A stretch of DNA of 64,000 nt from Sanguibacter antarcticus. GTDB lineage: Bacteria; Actinomycetota; Actinomycetes; Actinomycetales; Cellulomonadaceae. Both the position numbers and the translations under genes were made by a program. The stretch covers positions 806,001-870,000 of the forward strand of contig NZ_PDJG01000001.1 of assembly GCF_002564005.1 (NCBI RefSeq), given 5' to 3'. Positions 25,519 through 34,807 of the stretch are shown here, piece by piece (within the stretch, counting starts at the first letter, position 1; each line of letters opens with the position of its first letter). The notes beneath the pieces were generated by a model that searched no databases, had not been told where the DNA came from, and worked only from the letters and a program-made list of their open reading frames with translations.

Positions 25519-25648
25519 GACCGCTCTCACCAGGCACGGAGGGCCGAGTTGGTGACAGAGCGGCGCAGGGTGTTAGTAACTGACGGAAACGGCAGATTTC
25601 TCACACTTCCGAGGCGTGCCTGGTGCCTCGTGGGCCGCCAAGGCGCGA

Positions 25649-25654
25649 TACGAT
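25649..25654 (+). promoter_or_regulatory. Candidate -10 box for ctaC-ctaD-ctaF (TACGAT)
   Basis: TACGAT stands in the 210-bp gap between the NifS-like gene and ctaC. Transcription would start near 25661, leaving a leader of about 55 bases before GTG 25717, where CCAGGA supplies a ribosome site. Confidence 0.45.
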
Positions 25655-25716
25655 TCGAGTTGTCGAGGACGAAGGTCCTGGGTGTTGCCCTCTTCTGGGT
25701 CAAGCCAGGACGTGTA

Positions 25717-26631
25717 GTGAAAGGCCATCCTTTGCGCTCGGAACGCCCCACCAGCAGCAGGCGAACGATCGGCAGGCTCGCAGGAGCCGCCACGCTCGTC
25801 TCCCTTGCCGTCTCCGGATGTGCCCCAGAGGCTCAGCGAGGTTTCCTCCCTGGGTACTCAGACGGACCCACCACCAACCAGACGGACACCATCACGAACA
25901 TGTGGGTGGGTTCCTGGACCGCCGCGCTCGTCGTCGGTGTGATCACCTGGGCTCTCATGCTCTGGTGCGTCGTGGTCTACCGCAAGCGTCGCGACGACAA
26001 CGTGTTGCCGATCCAGACGCGCTATCACCTGCCGCTCGAGATCATGTACACGATGGTCCCGATCGTCATGGTCGGCGTCTTGTTCTTCTTCACGCAGCGA
26101 GACATGTCTGACATCCGCGACACCTCGGCCGTGCCGGACCTCACCGTCCAGGTCATCGGCAAGCAGTGGAGCTGGGACTTCAACTACCTCGACGAGGGTG
26201 TGTACGAGACCGGCCAGCACGCGATCGAGCCGGGGACGATCACCGGCGACCTCGGTGGCGTCGGAACCGACGAGTCGTTCCCGACGCTCTACCTGCCGGT
26301 CGGACAGAACGTCGAGTTTCAGATCGAGTCGCGCGACGTCATCCACTCCTTCTGGATCCCCGCGTTCCTCGACAAGATGGACATGGTGCCGTACCGCACG
26401 AACATCTGGCAGGTGACACCGCTGCGCGAAGGCGTCTACGCAGGCAAGTGCGCCGAGCTCTGCGGCGACTTCCACTCCGGCATGCTCTTCAACGTGAAGG
26501 TCGTCTCTGTAGAAGAGTTCGACGCAGAGATGGAGCGTCTCGCGGACATCGGTCAGACAGGGCAGCTCGGTCTCGACCTCAACCGCCAGCAGCACCCAGA
26601 ATCCACGGCTACGACGGAGAGTGACAACTGA
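25717..26631 (+). CDS. ctaC: Cytochrome c oxidase subunit II
   Basis: Subunit II of the aa3 oxidase holds the CuA centre that accepts electrons from the bc1 complex. From GTG 25717 (CCAGGA upstream) it has 304 residues. The first 35 form a lipoprotein signal with lipobox AVSGC (C35), then two membrane helices (about 65-88 and 106-126). The periplasmic-type domain carries [16 protein letters not shown] and the CuA ligands in [12 protein letters not shown], with [12 protein letters not shown] as the aromatic electron-entry patch. TTG 25732 is an alternative start. It is translationally coupled to ctaD (TGATG). Counterpart of Rv2200c. Confidence 0.96.
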   Translation: MKGHPLRSERPTSSRRTIGRLAGAATLVSLAVSGCAPEAQRGFLPGYSDGPTTNQTDTITNMWVGSWTAALVVGVITWALMLWCVVVYRKRRDDNVLPIQTRYHLPLEIMYTMVPIVMVGVLFFFTQRDMSDIRDTSAVPDLTVQVIGKQWSWDFNYLDEGVYETGQHAIEPGTITGDLGGVGTDESFPTLYLPVGQNVEFQIESRDVIHSFWIPAFLDKMDMVPYRTNIWQVTPLREGVYAGKCAELCGDFHSGMLFNVKVVSVEEFDAEMERLADIGQTGQLGLDLNRQQHPESTATTESDN

Positions 26632-28424
26632 TGGATGCCGTCGCCGCCTCACAGGCAGTCCCTGGCCTCTCCGCCGGACGCCAGACCCTCGGTCGCACCG
26701 TGATCAAGTGGGTCACCTCGACCGATCACAAGACGATCGGGTACATGTACCTGATCACCTCGTTCGTGTTCTTCTGCATCGGTGGGCTCATGGCCCTCGT
26801 CATCCGGGCCGAGCTGTTCGAGCCCGGACTCCAGATCGTGCAGAGCACGAACCAGTACAACCAGCTGTTCACGATGCACGGAACGATCATGCTGCTGCTG
26901 TTCGCGACCCCGCTCTTCGCGGGCTTTGCGAACATCATCACGCCGCTCCAGATCGGTGCACCTGACGTCGCCTTCCCGCGGCTCAACATGTTCGCCTACT
27001 GGCTGTACCTCTTCGGCGGACTCATCGCCTCCGCGGGCTTCTTCACCCCGCAGGGTGCAGCCTCCTTCGGATGGTTCGCGTACGCGCCGCTGTCGAACAC
27101 GACCTTCAGCCCGGGCCTCGGCGGAGACCTCTGGGTGTTCGGGCTCGCTCTGACGGGATTCGGCACGATCCTCGGCGCCGTCAACTTCATCACGACCATC
27201 ATCACGATGCGCGCGCCTGGCATGACGATGTTCCGCATGCCGATCTTCACCTGGAACACGCTGGTGACGAGCATGCTCATCCTCATGGCGTTCCCGCCGC
27301 TCGCGGCGGCCCTCTTCGCGCTCGGCGCCGACCGTCGCCTCGGAGCGCAGATCTTCAACCCGGAGAACGGGGGAGCGATCCTCTGGCAGCACCTCTTCTG
27401 GTTCTTCGGCCACCCCGAGGTCTACATCATCGCTCTGCCGTTCTTCGGCATCGTCAGCGAGATCCTCCCGGTCTTCAGTCGGAAGCCGATCTTCGGATAC
27501 AAGGGCCTGGTCTACGCCACGATCTCGATCGCGGCGCTGTCCGTCACCGTGTGGGCACACCACATGTATGTGACCGGTGCTGTCCTCCTGCCGTTCTTCT
27601 CCTTCATGACGATGCTCATCGCGGTCCCCACGGGTGTGAAGTTCTTCAACTGGATCGGCACGATGTGGCGTGGGAAGCTCACGTTCGAGACCCCGATGCT
27701 CTGGTCGTTGGGATTCCTCGTCACGTTCCTCTTCGGTGGACTGACGGGAGTCATCCTCTCGAGCCCCGTCATGGACTTCCAGGTCTCCGACACCTACTTC
27801 GTCGTCGCCCACTTCCACTACGTCGTCTTCGGCACCGTGGTGTTCGCGATGTTCGCGGGGTTCTACTTCTGGTGGCCCAAGTTCACCGGACGGATGCTCA
27901 ACGAGCGTCTGGGCAAGGTGCACTTCTGGCTCCTCTTCGTCGGTTTCCACATGACGTTCCTCGTCCAGCACTGGCTGGGTGTCGCAGGCATGCCGCGACG
28001 GTATGCGGACTACATGCCCGAAGAGGGCTTCACCTGGATGAACCAGGTCTCGACCATCGGTTCCTTCGTCCTCGCTGCCTCCACGCTGCCGTTCCTGTGG
28101 AACGTCTACGTGACGTGGCGCAGCGCTCCGAAGGTCACTGTCGACGATCCCTGGGGGTTCGGTGCGTCGCTCGAGTGGGCGACGTCGTGCCCGCCGCCGC
28201 GCCACAACTTCGCCTCGCTCCCGCGGATCCGGTCTGAACGACCTGCGTTCGACCTTCACCACCCTGAGGTTGCAGCCATGGACCACCAGGCCCCGAACCC
28301 GACGCTGCTCGACAAGGTCTACGGCGAGCCGGACCGACGTGGCGAGCAGGAGAACGGCGCCCAGCGGCTGGAGAGCGCCACAGACCTCCTAGTCGACACG
28401 CGCAAGAACGAGGAGGACGTCTGA
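26631..28424 (+). CDS. ctaD: Cytochrome c oxidase subunit I
   Basis: The catalytic subunit of aa3 oxidase (597 residues, 12 membrane helices) binding heme a, heme a3 and CuB and pumping protons. Ligand histidines are visible in [11 protein letters not shown] (heme a), the CuB and Tyr cross-link segment [23 protein letters not shown], and FHYVVFGTV (heme a3/heme a). The C-terminal 50 residues after the last helix form a hydrophilic tail. It overlaps both ctaC and ctaF by one base, so the three subunits are made together. In M. tuberculosis ctaD is elsewhere; here it lies beside ctaC. Confidence 0.98.
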   Translation: MDAVAASQAVPGLSAGRQTLGRTVIKWVTSTDHKTIGYMYLITSFVFFCIGGLMALVIRAELFEPGLQIVQSTNQYNQLFTMHGTIMLLLFATPLFAGFANIITPLQIGAPDVAFPRLNMFAYWLYLFGGLIASAGFFTPQGAASFGWFAYAPLSNTTFSPGLGGDLWVFGLALTGFGTILGAVNFITTIITMRAPGMTMFRMPIFTWNTLVTSMLILMAFPPLAAALFALGADRRLGAQIFNPENGGAILWQHLFWFFGHPEVYIIALPFFGIVSEILPVFSRKPIFGYKGLVYATISIAALSVTVWAHHMYVTGAVLLPFFSFMTMLIAVPTGVKFFNWIGTMWRGKLTFETPMLWSLGFLVTFLFGGLTGVILSSPVMDFQVSDTYFVVAHFHYVVFGTVVFAMFAGFYFWWPKFTGRMLNERLGKVHFWLLFVGFHMTFLVQHWLGVAGMPRRYADYMPEEGFTWMNQVSTIGSFVLAASTLPFLWNVYVTWRSAPKVTVDDPWGFGASLEWATSCPPPRHNFASLPRIRSERPAFDLHHPEVAAMDHQAPNPTLLDKVYGEPDRRGEQENGAQRLESATDLLVDTRKNEEDV

Positions 28425-28822
28425 TGAAGATCGAGAGCAAGCTCTTTTCGTACATGTTCCCCTTCTTCTTCCTCGTGTTCCTCGTCTACGGGTTCTGGAG
28501 CGACTGGGAGCCGGCAGGCTCCGTGACGCTCCTCCTCACAGGACTGCTCGTCGGTATGGTCGGCTGGTACCTCGCCGCGACAGCCCGCCGCATGGACGAG
28601 CGGCCTGAAGACGATCCCTTCGGTGAGATCGAGCAGGGCGCCGGCGAGCAGGGCGTCTACGCTCCGTGGAGCTGGTGGCCCCTGGCGATCGCCGCAGGTG
28701 CTGCGATCACCTTCCTCGGTCTTGCGGTCGGTTGGTGGATCTTCGGCATCGGGGCTGCACTGTCCGTCATCGCACTCGTCGGATGGGTGTTCGAGTTCTC
28801 CCGAGGCCAGCACGCGCACTGA
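28424..28822 (+). CDS. ctaF: Cytochrome c oxidase subunit IV (actinobacterial type)
   Basis: 132 residues with four predicted membrane helices (about 8-26, 34-53, 83-101, 105-125), starting KIESKLFSYMFPFFFLVFL, which is characteristic of the actinobacterial small subunit IV. This subunit packs against subunits I and III in the bc1-aa3 supercomplex; it holds no redox centre. It is the third gene of the ctaC-ctaD-ctaF operon (Rv2199c position) and is followed at 19 bp by a strong terminator. Confidence 0.95.
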   Translation: MKIESKLFSYMFPFFFLVFLVYGFWSDWEPAGSVTLLLTGLLVGMVGWYLAATARRMDERPEDDPFGEIEQGAGEQGVYAPWSWWPLAIAAGAAITFLGLAVGWWIFGIGAALSVIALVGWVFEFSRGQHAH

Positions 28823-28840
28823 TCCTTAGAGGATCGATCA

Positions 28841-28872
28841 GGGCCGGTTGCCGCAGATGCGGCGACCGGCCC
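28841..28872 (+). terminator. Terminator of ctaC-ctaD-ctaF
   Basis: GGGCCGGTTGCCGC (28841-28854) pairs with GCGGCGACCGGCCC (28859-28872), 14 pairs with one G-U, four-base loop, followed by TTT. Confidence 0.9.
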
Positions 28873-28934
28873 TTTGCGTTGGTCTACCGAGCGTGTGGTT
28901 CCCTCCGGAGAACAGACAGGGCCTGTGTGCGGTG

Positions 28935-28976
<42 letters not shown>

Positions 28977-29045
28977 AGCCCGGTGCAGGCAGGGTGCCCC
29001 GTGCCTGCCGGTGCAAGTGTGAGCCTGTCGTGGTCGTGGGGCATG

Positions 29046-29084
29046 ACGATGCCGCGCAGATGACATGCGTCTACGCGGCATCGT
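29046..29084 (-). terminator. Hairpin downstream of sodA
   Basis: ACGATGCCGCG (29046-29056) pairs perfectly with CGCGGCATCGT (29074-29084) around a 17-base loop, 67 bp past the sodA stop. The best terminator candidate for sodA. Confidence 0.55.
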
Positions 29085-29150
29085 GATGCTCGGTATGGCG
29101 ACGGTCAGTGCTTCACGGCGCCACCAGTGCGTTCTCCTGGTGAGAAGCGG

Positions 29151-29777
29151 TCAGCTTGCGACGATGAGGCCTGAGGTCTGTGTGCGTGCACGCGTGAAGC
29201 GGGCGTCAGCGTCGCTCCAGTTCACGAGGTTCCACCAGGCCGCGACGTAGTCGGCGCGGACGTTCTGGTAGTCGAGGTAGTAGGCGTGCTCCCAGACGTC
29301 CAGGAGGACGATGGGGGTGAGCCCGAGTGCGATGTTGCTCTGCTGGTCGTAGAGCTGGACGATGATGAGCTTCTGGCCGATCGAGTCCCAGGCGAGGATC
29401 GCCCAGCCGGAGCCCTGCACGCCGGCTGCGACGGCAGCGAAGTGCTTCTTGAAGGACTCGAACGAGCCGAAGTCTTCACTGATCGCGGCGGCGAGGTCGC
29501 CGATCGGTTCGCCTTCTCCGGTGGGGGAGAGGTTCGTCCAGAAAGCCGAGTGGTTGACGTGACCTCCCAGGTTGAAGGCGAGGTTCTTCGAGTGGAGGTT
29601 CACTGCGGCGAAGTCGCCGTTCTCGCGTGCTTCTGCAAGCTTGTCGAGCGCAGTGTTTGCGCCTGTGACGTAGGCCTGGTGGTGCTTGGAGTGGTGCAGC
29701 TCCATGATCCGGCCGGAGATGTGCGGCTCGAGTGCGCCGTAGTCATATCCGAGGTCCGGCAGGGTGTAGACAGCCAT
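29151..29777 (-). CDS. sodA: Superoxide dismutase, Mn/Fe type
   Basis: 208 residues; converts superoxide to oxygen and hydrogen peroxide. Metal ligands are in [11 protein letters not shown] (first His), [10 protein letters not shown] (second His), and the [11 protein letters not shown] signature (Asp and His). GGAIL-type metal-selectivity residues read [12 protein letters not shown] strong ribosome site (CAGGAGG) precedes the ATG. No secretion signal is visible. It lies between the oxidase and bc1 operons, a sensible place for a defence enzyme against respiratory superoxide. Whether it uses manganese or iron cannot be decided with certainty. Confidence 0.97.
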   Translation of the reverse strand: MAVYTLPDLGYDYGALEPHISGRIMELHHSKHHQAYVTGANTALDKLAEARENGDFAAVNLHSKNLAFNLGGHVNHSAFWTNLSPTGEGEPIGDLAAAISEDFGSFESFKKHFAAVAAGVQGSGWAILAWDSIGQKLIIVQLYDQQSNIALGLTPIVLLDVWEHAYYLDYQNVRADYVAAWWNLVNWSDADARFTRARTQTSGLIVAS

Positions 29778-29801
29778 TGCTATGTCCTCCTGGAAGATCT
29801 T

Positions 29802-29821
29802 CCACGACGGAGCCGTCGTGG
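29802..29821. promoter_or_regulatory. 20-bp inverted repeat upstream of sodA
   Basis: CCACGACGG-AG-CCGTCGTGG, perfect 9-bp arms with a two-base centre, 24 bp before the sodA start codon and next to its ribosome site. It could be a repressor operator or an RNA hairpin in the leader. Confidence 0.45.
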
Positions 29822-29835
29822 CTTACTGAGAAAGC

Positions 29836-29889
29836 CGATGACCCGCGATCGGGACCCCGCCTGGGCGGGGAGGTGATCACGGGTCATCG
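29836..29889 (-). terminator. Nested double hairpin after qcrB
   Basis: Outer arms 29836-29850 and 29875-29889 pair at 14 of 15 positions; inside, CCCCGCC (29855-29861) pairs with GGCGGGG (29864-29870). It begins 18 bp after the qcrB stop and would end the ctaE-qcrC-qcrA-qcrB transcript before sodA. Confidence 0.75.
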
Positions 29890-29907
29890 TCCTACTGTGC
29901 AGCAAGT

Positions 29908-31620
29908 TCAGTGGTTCTGCTCGCGGTCGTCCAGCGAGTGATCGTCGACTCCTGTGCCATCGGGTCCGACGATCGCGAGGGCTGAGTCGCTCGCGTGCCC
30001 CTTGAGCTGGTCGTGCTCGCCGTGAGAGTGTGCGGCGGCGAGCTCGAGCGGCGTGACGGGCTCGACACGGTCCTCGTAGAAGAACTTTGACAGCGCCTGG
30101 AGCGCTTGGTCCTTGCGGAACCCCTTACGGCGAACCCCTCGGGAATCTTCTCTGGGCTCGATCTCGAGCGGGCGGTGTGCGTCGTAGTTGACGCGCAACC
30201 AGCGTTCTTCGTCGGCGAGGGGCTTGTGGACCTCGATGTACTCGCCGTTCGCGAACCGGACGATGCGTCCCGTCTCGTGCCCATGGAGCACGAGCTCGTG
30301 GTCCTTGCGCTGCAGTCCGAGACAGATGCGCTTGGTGATCCAGAACGCGAGCACCGGGGCCACGAAGAGAGCGATACGGAAGACCCAGGTGATCGAGTTG
30401 ATCGAGAGCGAGAAGTGCGTCGCGATGAGGTCGTTCGACCCAGCGAGAGCCAGGATGATGAACGCTGTGAGGAAGCCGACGCCGAGCCCCGTGCGGACGG
30501 GGACGTTGCGCGGACGATCGAGGACGTGGTGCTCGCGCTTGTCCTTCGTCACCGCCGCTTCGAGGAAGGGATAGACCGCGAGGAACGTGAACAACAGGCC
30601 GGGGACCACGACTGCCGGGATGAGGACGTTGAGCGAGAGCGTGTAGCCCGCGATGACGAGCTCGGTCTGGCCTGGCATGAGTCGGAGCGAACCCTCGAGG
30701 AAGAGCATGTACCAGTCAGGCTGTGCTCCTGCAGAGACCGGTGACGGGTCGAAGGGTCCGTAGTTCCAGACGTTGTTGATCGCCATCGTGCCGCCCATGA
30801 ACGCGAGGACACCGAAGACGATGAAGAAGAACCCACCGGCCTTCGCGACGTAGACGGGGAAGAGCGGGAAGCCGACGACGTTGTTGTCGGTGCGGCCGCC
30901 GCCCGGGTACTGCGTGTGCTTGTGCAGCACGACGAACAGGAGGTGGAGCCCCACGAGAGCGAGAATTAGGCCCGGCACCACGAGGATGTGCAGCGTGAAG
31001 AGGCGCGAGATGATGTCCTCGCCCGGGAACTCACCACCGAAGATGAAGTACGAAAGATACGAGCCGATGAGCGGGATGGACTTGACGACACCGTCCGTGA
31101 TCCGCAGCCCGTTGCCGGACAGGACGTCGTCCGGGAGGGAGTAGCCCGTGAACCCGGCAGCGAGGCCGAGGATCATGAGGAGGAATCCGACCATCCAGTT
31201 GAGCTCGCGCGGCTTGCGGAACGCGCCGGTGAAGAAGACGCGCATCATGTGCGTCACGATCGACGCCATGAACAGCAGCGCAGCCCAGTGGTGGATCTGG
31301 CGCATGAGCAGTCCACCGCGGACCTCGAACGACAGATCGAGCGTCGAGGCGAAGGCCTCGGACATGAGCTGACCGTTCATCGAGGCGACGGGGCCTTCGT
31401 ACACGACGAGTCCCATCGAGGGAACGAAGAACATCGTGAGGAAGACACCGGTGATGATGAGGATGACGAACGAGTAGAGGGCGATCTCACCCAGGAGGAA
31501 CGACCAGTGGTCGGGGAAGATCTTGCGGGCGAAACCCTTGACGGCGCCGGCGATGCCTGTGCGCTGGTCGAGGTAGTCCACGGTGCCAGCCACGGCGGAC
31601 TCGGTGGGGGATGTGCTCAC
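29908..31620 (-). CDS. qcrB: Cytochrome bc1 complex cytochrome b subunit
   Basis: 570 residues. The membrane subunit oxidises menaquinol and carries both b hemes. Eight or nine helices lie in the first 430 residues; heme-ligand histidines appear in IHHWAALLFMASIVTHMMR and HILVVPGLILALVGLHLLFV. The quinol-site PEW-like motif appears as PDWYMLFLEG. About 130 C-terminal residues form the cytoplasmic extension typical of actinobacteria. GTG 31620 overlaps the qcrA stop (GTGA). It is the drug target class for imidazopyridine-type inhibitors in mycobacteria (family knowledge). Confidence 0.97.
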   Translation of the reverse strand: MSTSPTESAVAGTVDYLDQRTGIAGAVKGFARKIFPDHWSFLLGEIALYSFVILIITGVFLTMFFVPSMGLVVYEGPVASMNGQLMSEAFASTLDLSFEVRGGLLMRQIHHWAALLFMASIVTHMMRVFFTGAFRKPRELNWMVGFLLMILGLAAGFTGYSLPDDVLSGNGLRITDGVVKSIPLIGSYLSYFIFGGEFPGEDIISRLFTLHILVVPGLILALVGLHLLFVVLHKHTQYPGGGRTDNNVVGFPLFPVYVAKAGGFFFIVFGVLAFMGGTMAINNVWNYGPFDPSPVSAGAQPDWYMLFLEGSLRLMPGQTELVIAGYTLSLNVLIPAVVVPGLLFTFLAVYPFLEAAVTKDKREHHVLDRPRNVPVRTGLGVGFLTAFIILALAGSNDLIATHFSLSINSITWVFRIALFVAPVLAFWITKRICLGLQRKDHELVLHGHETGRIVRFANGEYIEVHKPLADEERWLRVNYDAHRPLEIEPREDSRGVRRKGFRKDQALQALSKFFYEDRVEPVTPLELAAAHSHGEHDQLKGHASDSALAIVGPDGTGVDDHSLDDREQNH

Positions 31621-32651
31621 TTCAGTCGCTCCCAGTAGCTCGGGCCAACCGGCTCGTTGAAATCGTCCTGAGCGACGAGGTAGCCCTCGTCGTCGATGGC
31701 GATGGGCAGCTGGGGGAGCGGCCGGTTCGCCGGTCCGAAGACCACCTTGGCCCCGTCAGCTACGTCGAAGGTGGACTGGTGGCACGGGCACAGCAGGTGA
31801 TGGGTCTGCTGCTCGTAGAGCGCCACAGGACAACCGACGTGCGTGCAGATCTTCGAGTACGCGACGATTCCTTCGTGAGACCAGTCCTTGCGGTCTTCCG
31901 CTTCCTTGAGGTCGGCGGGGTCGAGACGGATGAGGAGGACGATGGCTTTCGCCTTCTCCGTGATCCAGTGGTGCGTCTGCCGCTCTTCCTCCGGGACGTC
32001 GGGGATGACATGCACGACAGACCCGATGGTCATGTCCGTCGCCTTGATCGGGCGCCCAGCAGGGTCGGTCGCGAGACGTGTGCCCTTGGTCCAGATCGTG
32101 TGGCGGAACTTGCTCACGTCCCAGTCGTTGCCGACCGAGCTGATGAGCGGCACAGCGATCGTCAGCGGGAAGAGACCCACCGCAGTGACGACCGCGCCCT
32201 TGAGCACTCCTCGGCGGGCGATGCCTGAGTCGTCGGCGCCGTCTTTGAGGACTGCGACCGCGGCCGCGCGGACCTCGTCAGTGCTGCGCTGCTCGTGGCG
32301 TTCCTCGACCCGCTCGTGGTCAGACATGATCGTCTTCGCCCAGTGGACGGCTGCGAGACCGATGCCCATGAGGGACAGGAACATCCCCAGGCCGAGCGCA
32401 AGGTTGGCGTTGCGGACGCTGGCGGTCGTGCCCTCGGGGCGGATCGCGAAGTAGACGACGATCGTGGCGATCGTGCCGATGATCGAGAGGACGAACAGGA
32501 TGACGACCTGGCGCTCCGCCCGGGCCGAGGCGGCAGGGTCCTTGTCAGCCATCCGCTCCTGGTGCGCGGGGATGCCTGGGTCGACGAAACGGTCTGGCGT
32601 CGTAGACGCTCCCGTGGTGGTCACGTTCGTTGAACTCTGGTTCTCGTTCAC
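31617..32651 (-). CDS. qcrA: Cytochrome bc1 complex Rieske iron-sulfur subunit
   Basis: 344 residues from GTG 32651, which overlaps the qcrC stop (GTGA); a longer in-frame start at 32711 would run into qcrC. Actinobacterial QcrA has three membrane helices, here at about 53-73, 85-104 and 158-180, and a C-terminal Rieske domain. The 2Fe-2S ligands are in CTHVGC and CPCHQSTFD, with Gln where most relatives have Gly (CPCHGSxF). The basic RRGVLKG before the third helix resembles a twin-arginine signal. It transfers electrons from quinol to QcrC. Confidence 0.96.
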   Translation of the reverse strand: MNENQSSTNVTTTGASTTPDRFVDPGIPAHQERMADKDPAASARAERQVVILFVLSIIGTIATIVVYFAIRPEGTTASVRNANLALGLGMFLSLMGIGLAAVHWAKTIMSDHERVEERHEQRSTDEVRAAAVAVLKDGADDSGIARRGVLKGAVVTAVGLFPLTIAVPLISSVGNDWDVSKFRHTIWTKGTRLATDPAGRPIKATDMTIGSVVHVIPDVPEEERQTHHWITEKAKAIVLLIRLDPADLKEAEDRKDWSHEGIVAYSKICTHVGCPVALYEQQTHHLLCPCHQSTFDVADGAKVVFGPANRPLPQLPIAIDDEGYLVAQDDFNEPVGPSYWERLK

Positions 32652-33427
32652 GAGGACTTTGCTCCGATCCACACGGAGAACCCGATAAGTGCTCCGATAC
32701 CGACGACCCACACCCAGAGGCCTTCGCTGACAGGTCCGACTCCACCGAGGTCGAGGCCTCCGGCGGATCCTTCTCGCTGCTCGGCGAGGTAGGCGATGAC
32801 GTCCCGCTTCTCTTCGGGGGTGAGCGTCGCGTCGTTGAACACGGGCATGGACTGCGGCCCGGTCAGCATCGCTTCGTAGATGTGGGTCGGTGTCGTCTCC
32901 CAGAGCGACGGAGCGAACTTCCCTTCAGAGAGCGCGCCACCGGCACCGACAGCGTTGTGGCACATGGCGCAGTTCGTCCGGAACACGGCGGCACCGTTCG
33001 AGACGTCTCCGAGCTCGGGGTCCACCTGCTCGGCTGTCGGGGTCGAGGGGCCGGGGCCCAGCGATGCGACATAGGCAGCGAGCTGCTCGGTCTCGGCCTC
33101 GTCGAACTGGCGCGGCTTCGCGATCGCCTGGGCACCGTTCGACTGCATCGGCATGCGGCCGGTACCGACCTGGAAGCTCACCGCTGCGGCACCGACGCCG
33201 ATGAGGGATGGCGCGTTCTCACGGCCTTCCGCGTCGAGCCCGTGGCACGTGGCGCAGTTGGCCTGGAAGAGCTTCGCACCGCTCTCGATGTCGTCGGTCG
33301 TAGCTGTCTCGGCGCTGGCTGGAGCAGGGGCCAGGGCGGCGTACAGGCCGCCGGTGACCAGCAGCGCCAGCAGCAGCAGCACGACCGGCATCAGCCGGTG
33401 GTGTCGGCGGGCGGCGAGTGCCTTCAC
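32648..33427 (-). CDS. qcrC: Cytochrome bc1 complex diheme cytochrome c subunit
   Basis: 259 residues: N-terminal membrane helix (about 12-31) as signal anchor, two cytochrome c domains with heme sites CATCH (C58-H62) and CAMCH (C153-H157), and a C-terminal membrane helix (about 235-254). Axial methionine candidates are in GRMPMQ and SMPVFND. The diheme form replaces a soluble cytochrome c and delivers electrons straight to CuA of oxidase subunit II in the supercomplex. GAGGA precedes the GTG. Upstream is ctaE, 63 bp away. Confidence 0.97.
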   Translation of the reverse strand: MKALAARRHHRLMPVVLLLLALLVTGGLYAALAPAPASAETATTDDIESGAKLFQANCATCHGLDAEGRENAPSLIGVGAAAVSFQVGTGRMPMQSNGAQAIAKPRQFDEAETEQLAAYVASLGPGPSTPTAEQVDPELGDVSNGAAVFRTNCAMCHNAVGAGGALSEGKFAPSLWETTPTHIYEAMLTGPQSMPVFNDATLTPEEKRDVIAYLAEQREGSAGGLDLGGVGPVSEGLWVWVVGIGALIGFSVWIGAKSS

Positions 33428-33490
33428 GGATGGATCCTCGTCTCGGTTCAGGGGATGGTGCGAGCCGTCGGTGCGCGGGGCGCGGACGGT

Positions 33491-34141
33491 CTACTGCAGG
33501 AAGTAGATGACAAAGAACAGTGCGATCCAGACGATGTCGACGAAGTGCCAGTAGTACGACACGACGATCGCCGTCGTTGCCTCGTGGTGACCGAACTTCT
33601 TGGCCACGAAGGAGCGTCCGAGGAGGAAGAGGAACGCGATGAGCCCGCCGACGACGTGCAGGCCGTGGAAGCCTGTGGCGAGGTAGAAGACGGACCCGTA
33701 CGGGCTCGAGGAGATCGTCAGGCCGTGCGAGACCAGCTCTGAGTACTCGTAGATCTGGCCTGCGACGAAGAAGGCGCCCATGAGGTAGGTGAGAGTGATC
33801 CACTCGTTCATGCCCCAGCGGTTGATCGCGAAGATCGAACCGGTCCGACGTGGCTGGAACCGCTCGGCGGCCCAGACCCCCATCTGGCACGTCACCGATG
33901 ACGCGACGAGGACGCAGGTGTTGATGAGAGAGAAGGTGATGTTGAGATGGCCCGCTCCTTCGCTCCACTGCTCTGCTGGGATGGTCGCACGCGTGGTGAA
34001 GTACATCGCGAAGAGGCCGGCGAAGAACATGAGCTCACTCGCGAGCCACACGATGGTTCCGACCGAGACAGGGTTCGGTCGGTTCACGCTCACGTGGAGT
34101 TGGGCGCTGGGGACAGCCGTTGCAGTCGACACGGTATTCAT
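33491..34141 (-). CDS. ctaE: Cytochrome c oxidase subunit III
   Basis: 216 residues from ATG 34141 (GTG 34159 would add six), with seven predicted membrane helices and the family opening [27 protein letters not shown]. Later conserved segments include [19 protein letters not shown] and [20 protein letters not shown] at the C-terminus. Subunit III supports oxidase stability and proton uptake. Placing it with qcrCAB rather than with ctaC-ctaD is the usual actinobacterial arrangement and matches Rv2193-Rv2196. Confidence 0.96.
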   Translation of the reverse strand: MNTVSTATAVPSAQLHVSVNRPNPVSVGTIVWLASELMFFAGLFAMYFTTRATIPAEQWSEGAGHLNITFSLINTCVLVASSVTCQMGVWAAERFQPRRTGSIFAINRWGMNEWITLTYLMGAFFVAGQIYEYSELVSHGLTISSSPYGSVFYLATGFHGLHVVGGLIAFLFLLGRSFVAKKFGHHEATTAIVVSYYWHFVDIVWIALFFVIYFLQ

Positions 34142-34378
34142 TATGGCCGACGACGGCACATGTGTGGGCCTTAAGGCCTAACAATCGGGGCGCTAAATCT
34201 CACAATGGCGGCAGGTTGATCGATCCACCGCTGTTCTCATGACGAAAGGCTGAGAACTGTCACGAAGATCGCCGGCGTAGAGCACCGGAGGCGTCGCCAT
34301 GACACATGGCTGACCGCGCGTGACCCGCAGCGGTAGCCTCATAGGGCCTTGTCCGAACCCCTGACCGTGAGGATGCTC
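34142..34378. promoter_or_regulatory. Divergent control region of ctaE-qcrCAB and the receiver-trpD genes
   Basis: No gene is seen in these 237 bases. Candidates inside are a perfect 12-bp palindrome GGCCTTAAGGCC (34167-34178), the 8-bp palindrome CACATGTG (34157-34164), an inverted repeat GTTCTCA-N11-TGAGAAC (34233-34257), and a plus-strand -10 box TAGCCT (34334-34339). The first two are nearest the ctaE start. Binding proteins are unknown. Confidence 0.5.
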
Positions 34379-34807
34379 ATGTCCACGCTTTCGTCGCCCA
34401 CCGACCGGCAGCAGACCATCTTGCTCTACAGCGACGACGTGACCGTGCGTGAGGCGGTCCGATCAGCTGTCGGCGCAGTCGCGCGCAGCGGTGGCGAACC
34501 TCTGCGCTGGGTCGAGGTCGCTTCGTATGATGCCGTCGTCGGGCGTGCCGACGAGGGCGGGATCGACCTCATGATCCTCGACGGCGAGACGGACAAGGCC
34601 GGTGGGATGGGCGTCTGCCGACAGCTGAAGAACGAGATCTTCAACTGCCCGCCCGTGCTCCTGCTCACGGGGCGCCCCCAAGACGCGTGGCTCGCGTCGT
34701 GGTCGCTCGCCGACGCAGCCGTCCCACGACCGCTCGACCCGGTCGAGCTGCAGCGCGCGGCACGGAGCCTGCTCCTCGCGCGCGTCGCGGACGGTGCTGT
34801 GCGGTGA
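34379..34807 (+). CDS. Atypical receiver-domain protein upstream of trpD
   Basis: 142 residues from ATG 34379 (GAGG seven bases upstream; earlier starts at 34349 or 34373 are possible). It resembles a response-regulator receiver: acidic pair in [14 protein letters not shown], possible phosphoacceptor in [18 protein letters not shown], Thr in LLLTGRPQ, and RPLDP where active receivers have KP. The conserved lysine is therefore arginine and phosphorylation is uncertain. There is no DNA-binding domain. Its stop overlaps the trpD start (GTGA). The same neighbour occurs beside trpD in other actinobacteria, as I recall, but its role is not known. Confidence 0.75.
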   Translation: MSTLSSPTDRQQTILLYSDDVTVREAVRSAVGAVARSGGEPLRWVEVASYDAVVGRADEGGIDLMILDGETDKAGGMGVCRQLKNEIFNCPPVLLLTGRPQDAWLASWSLADAAVPRPLDPVELQRAARSLLLARVADGAVR

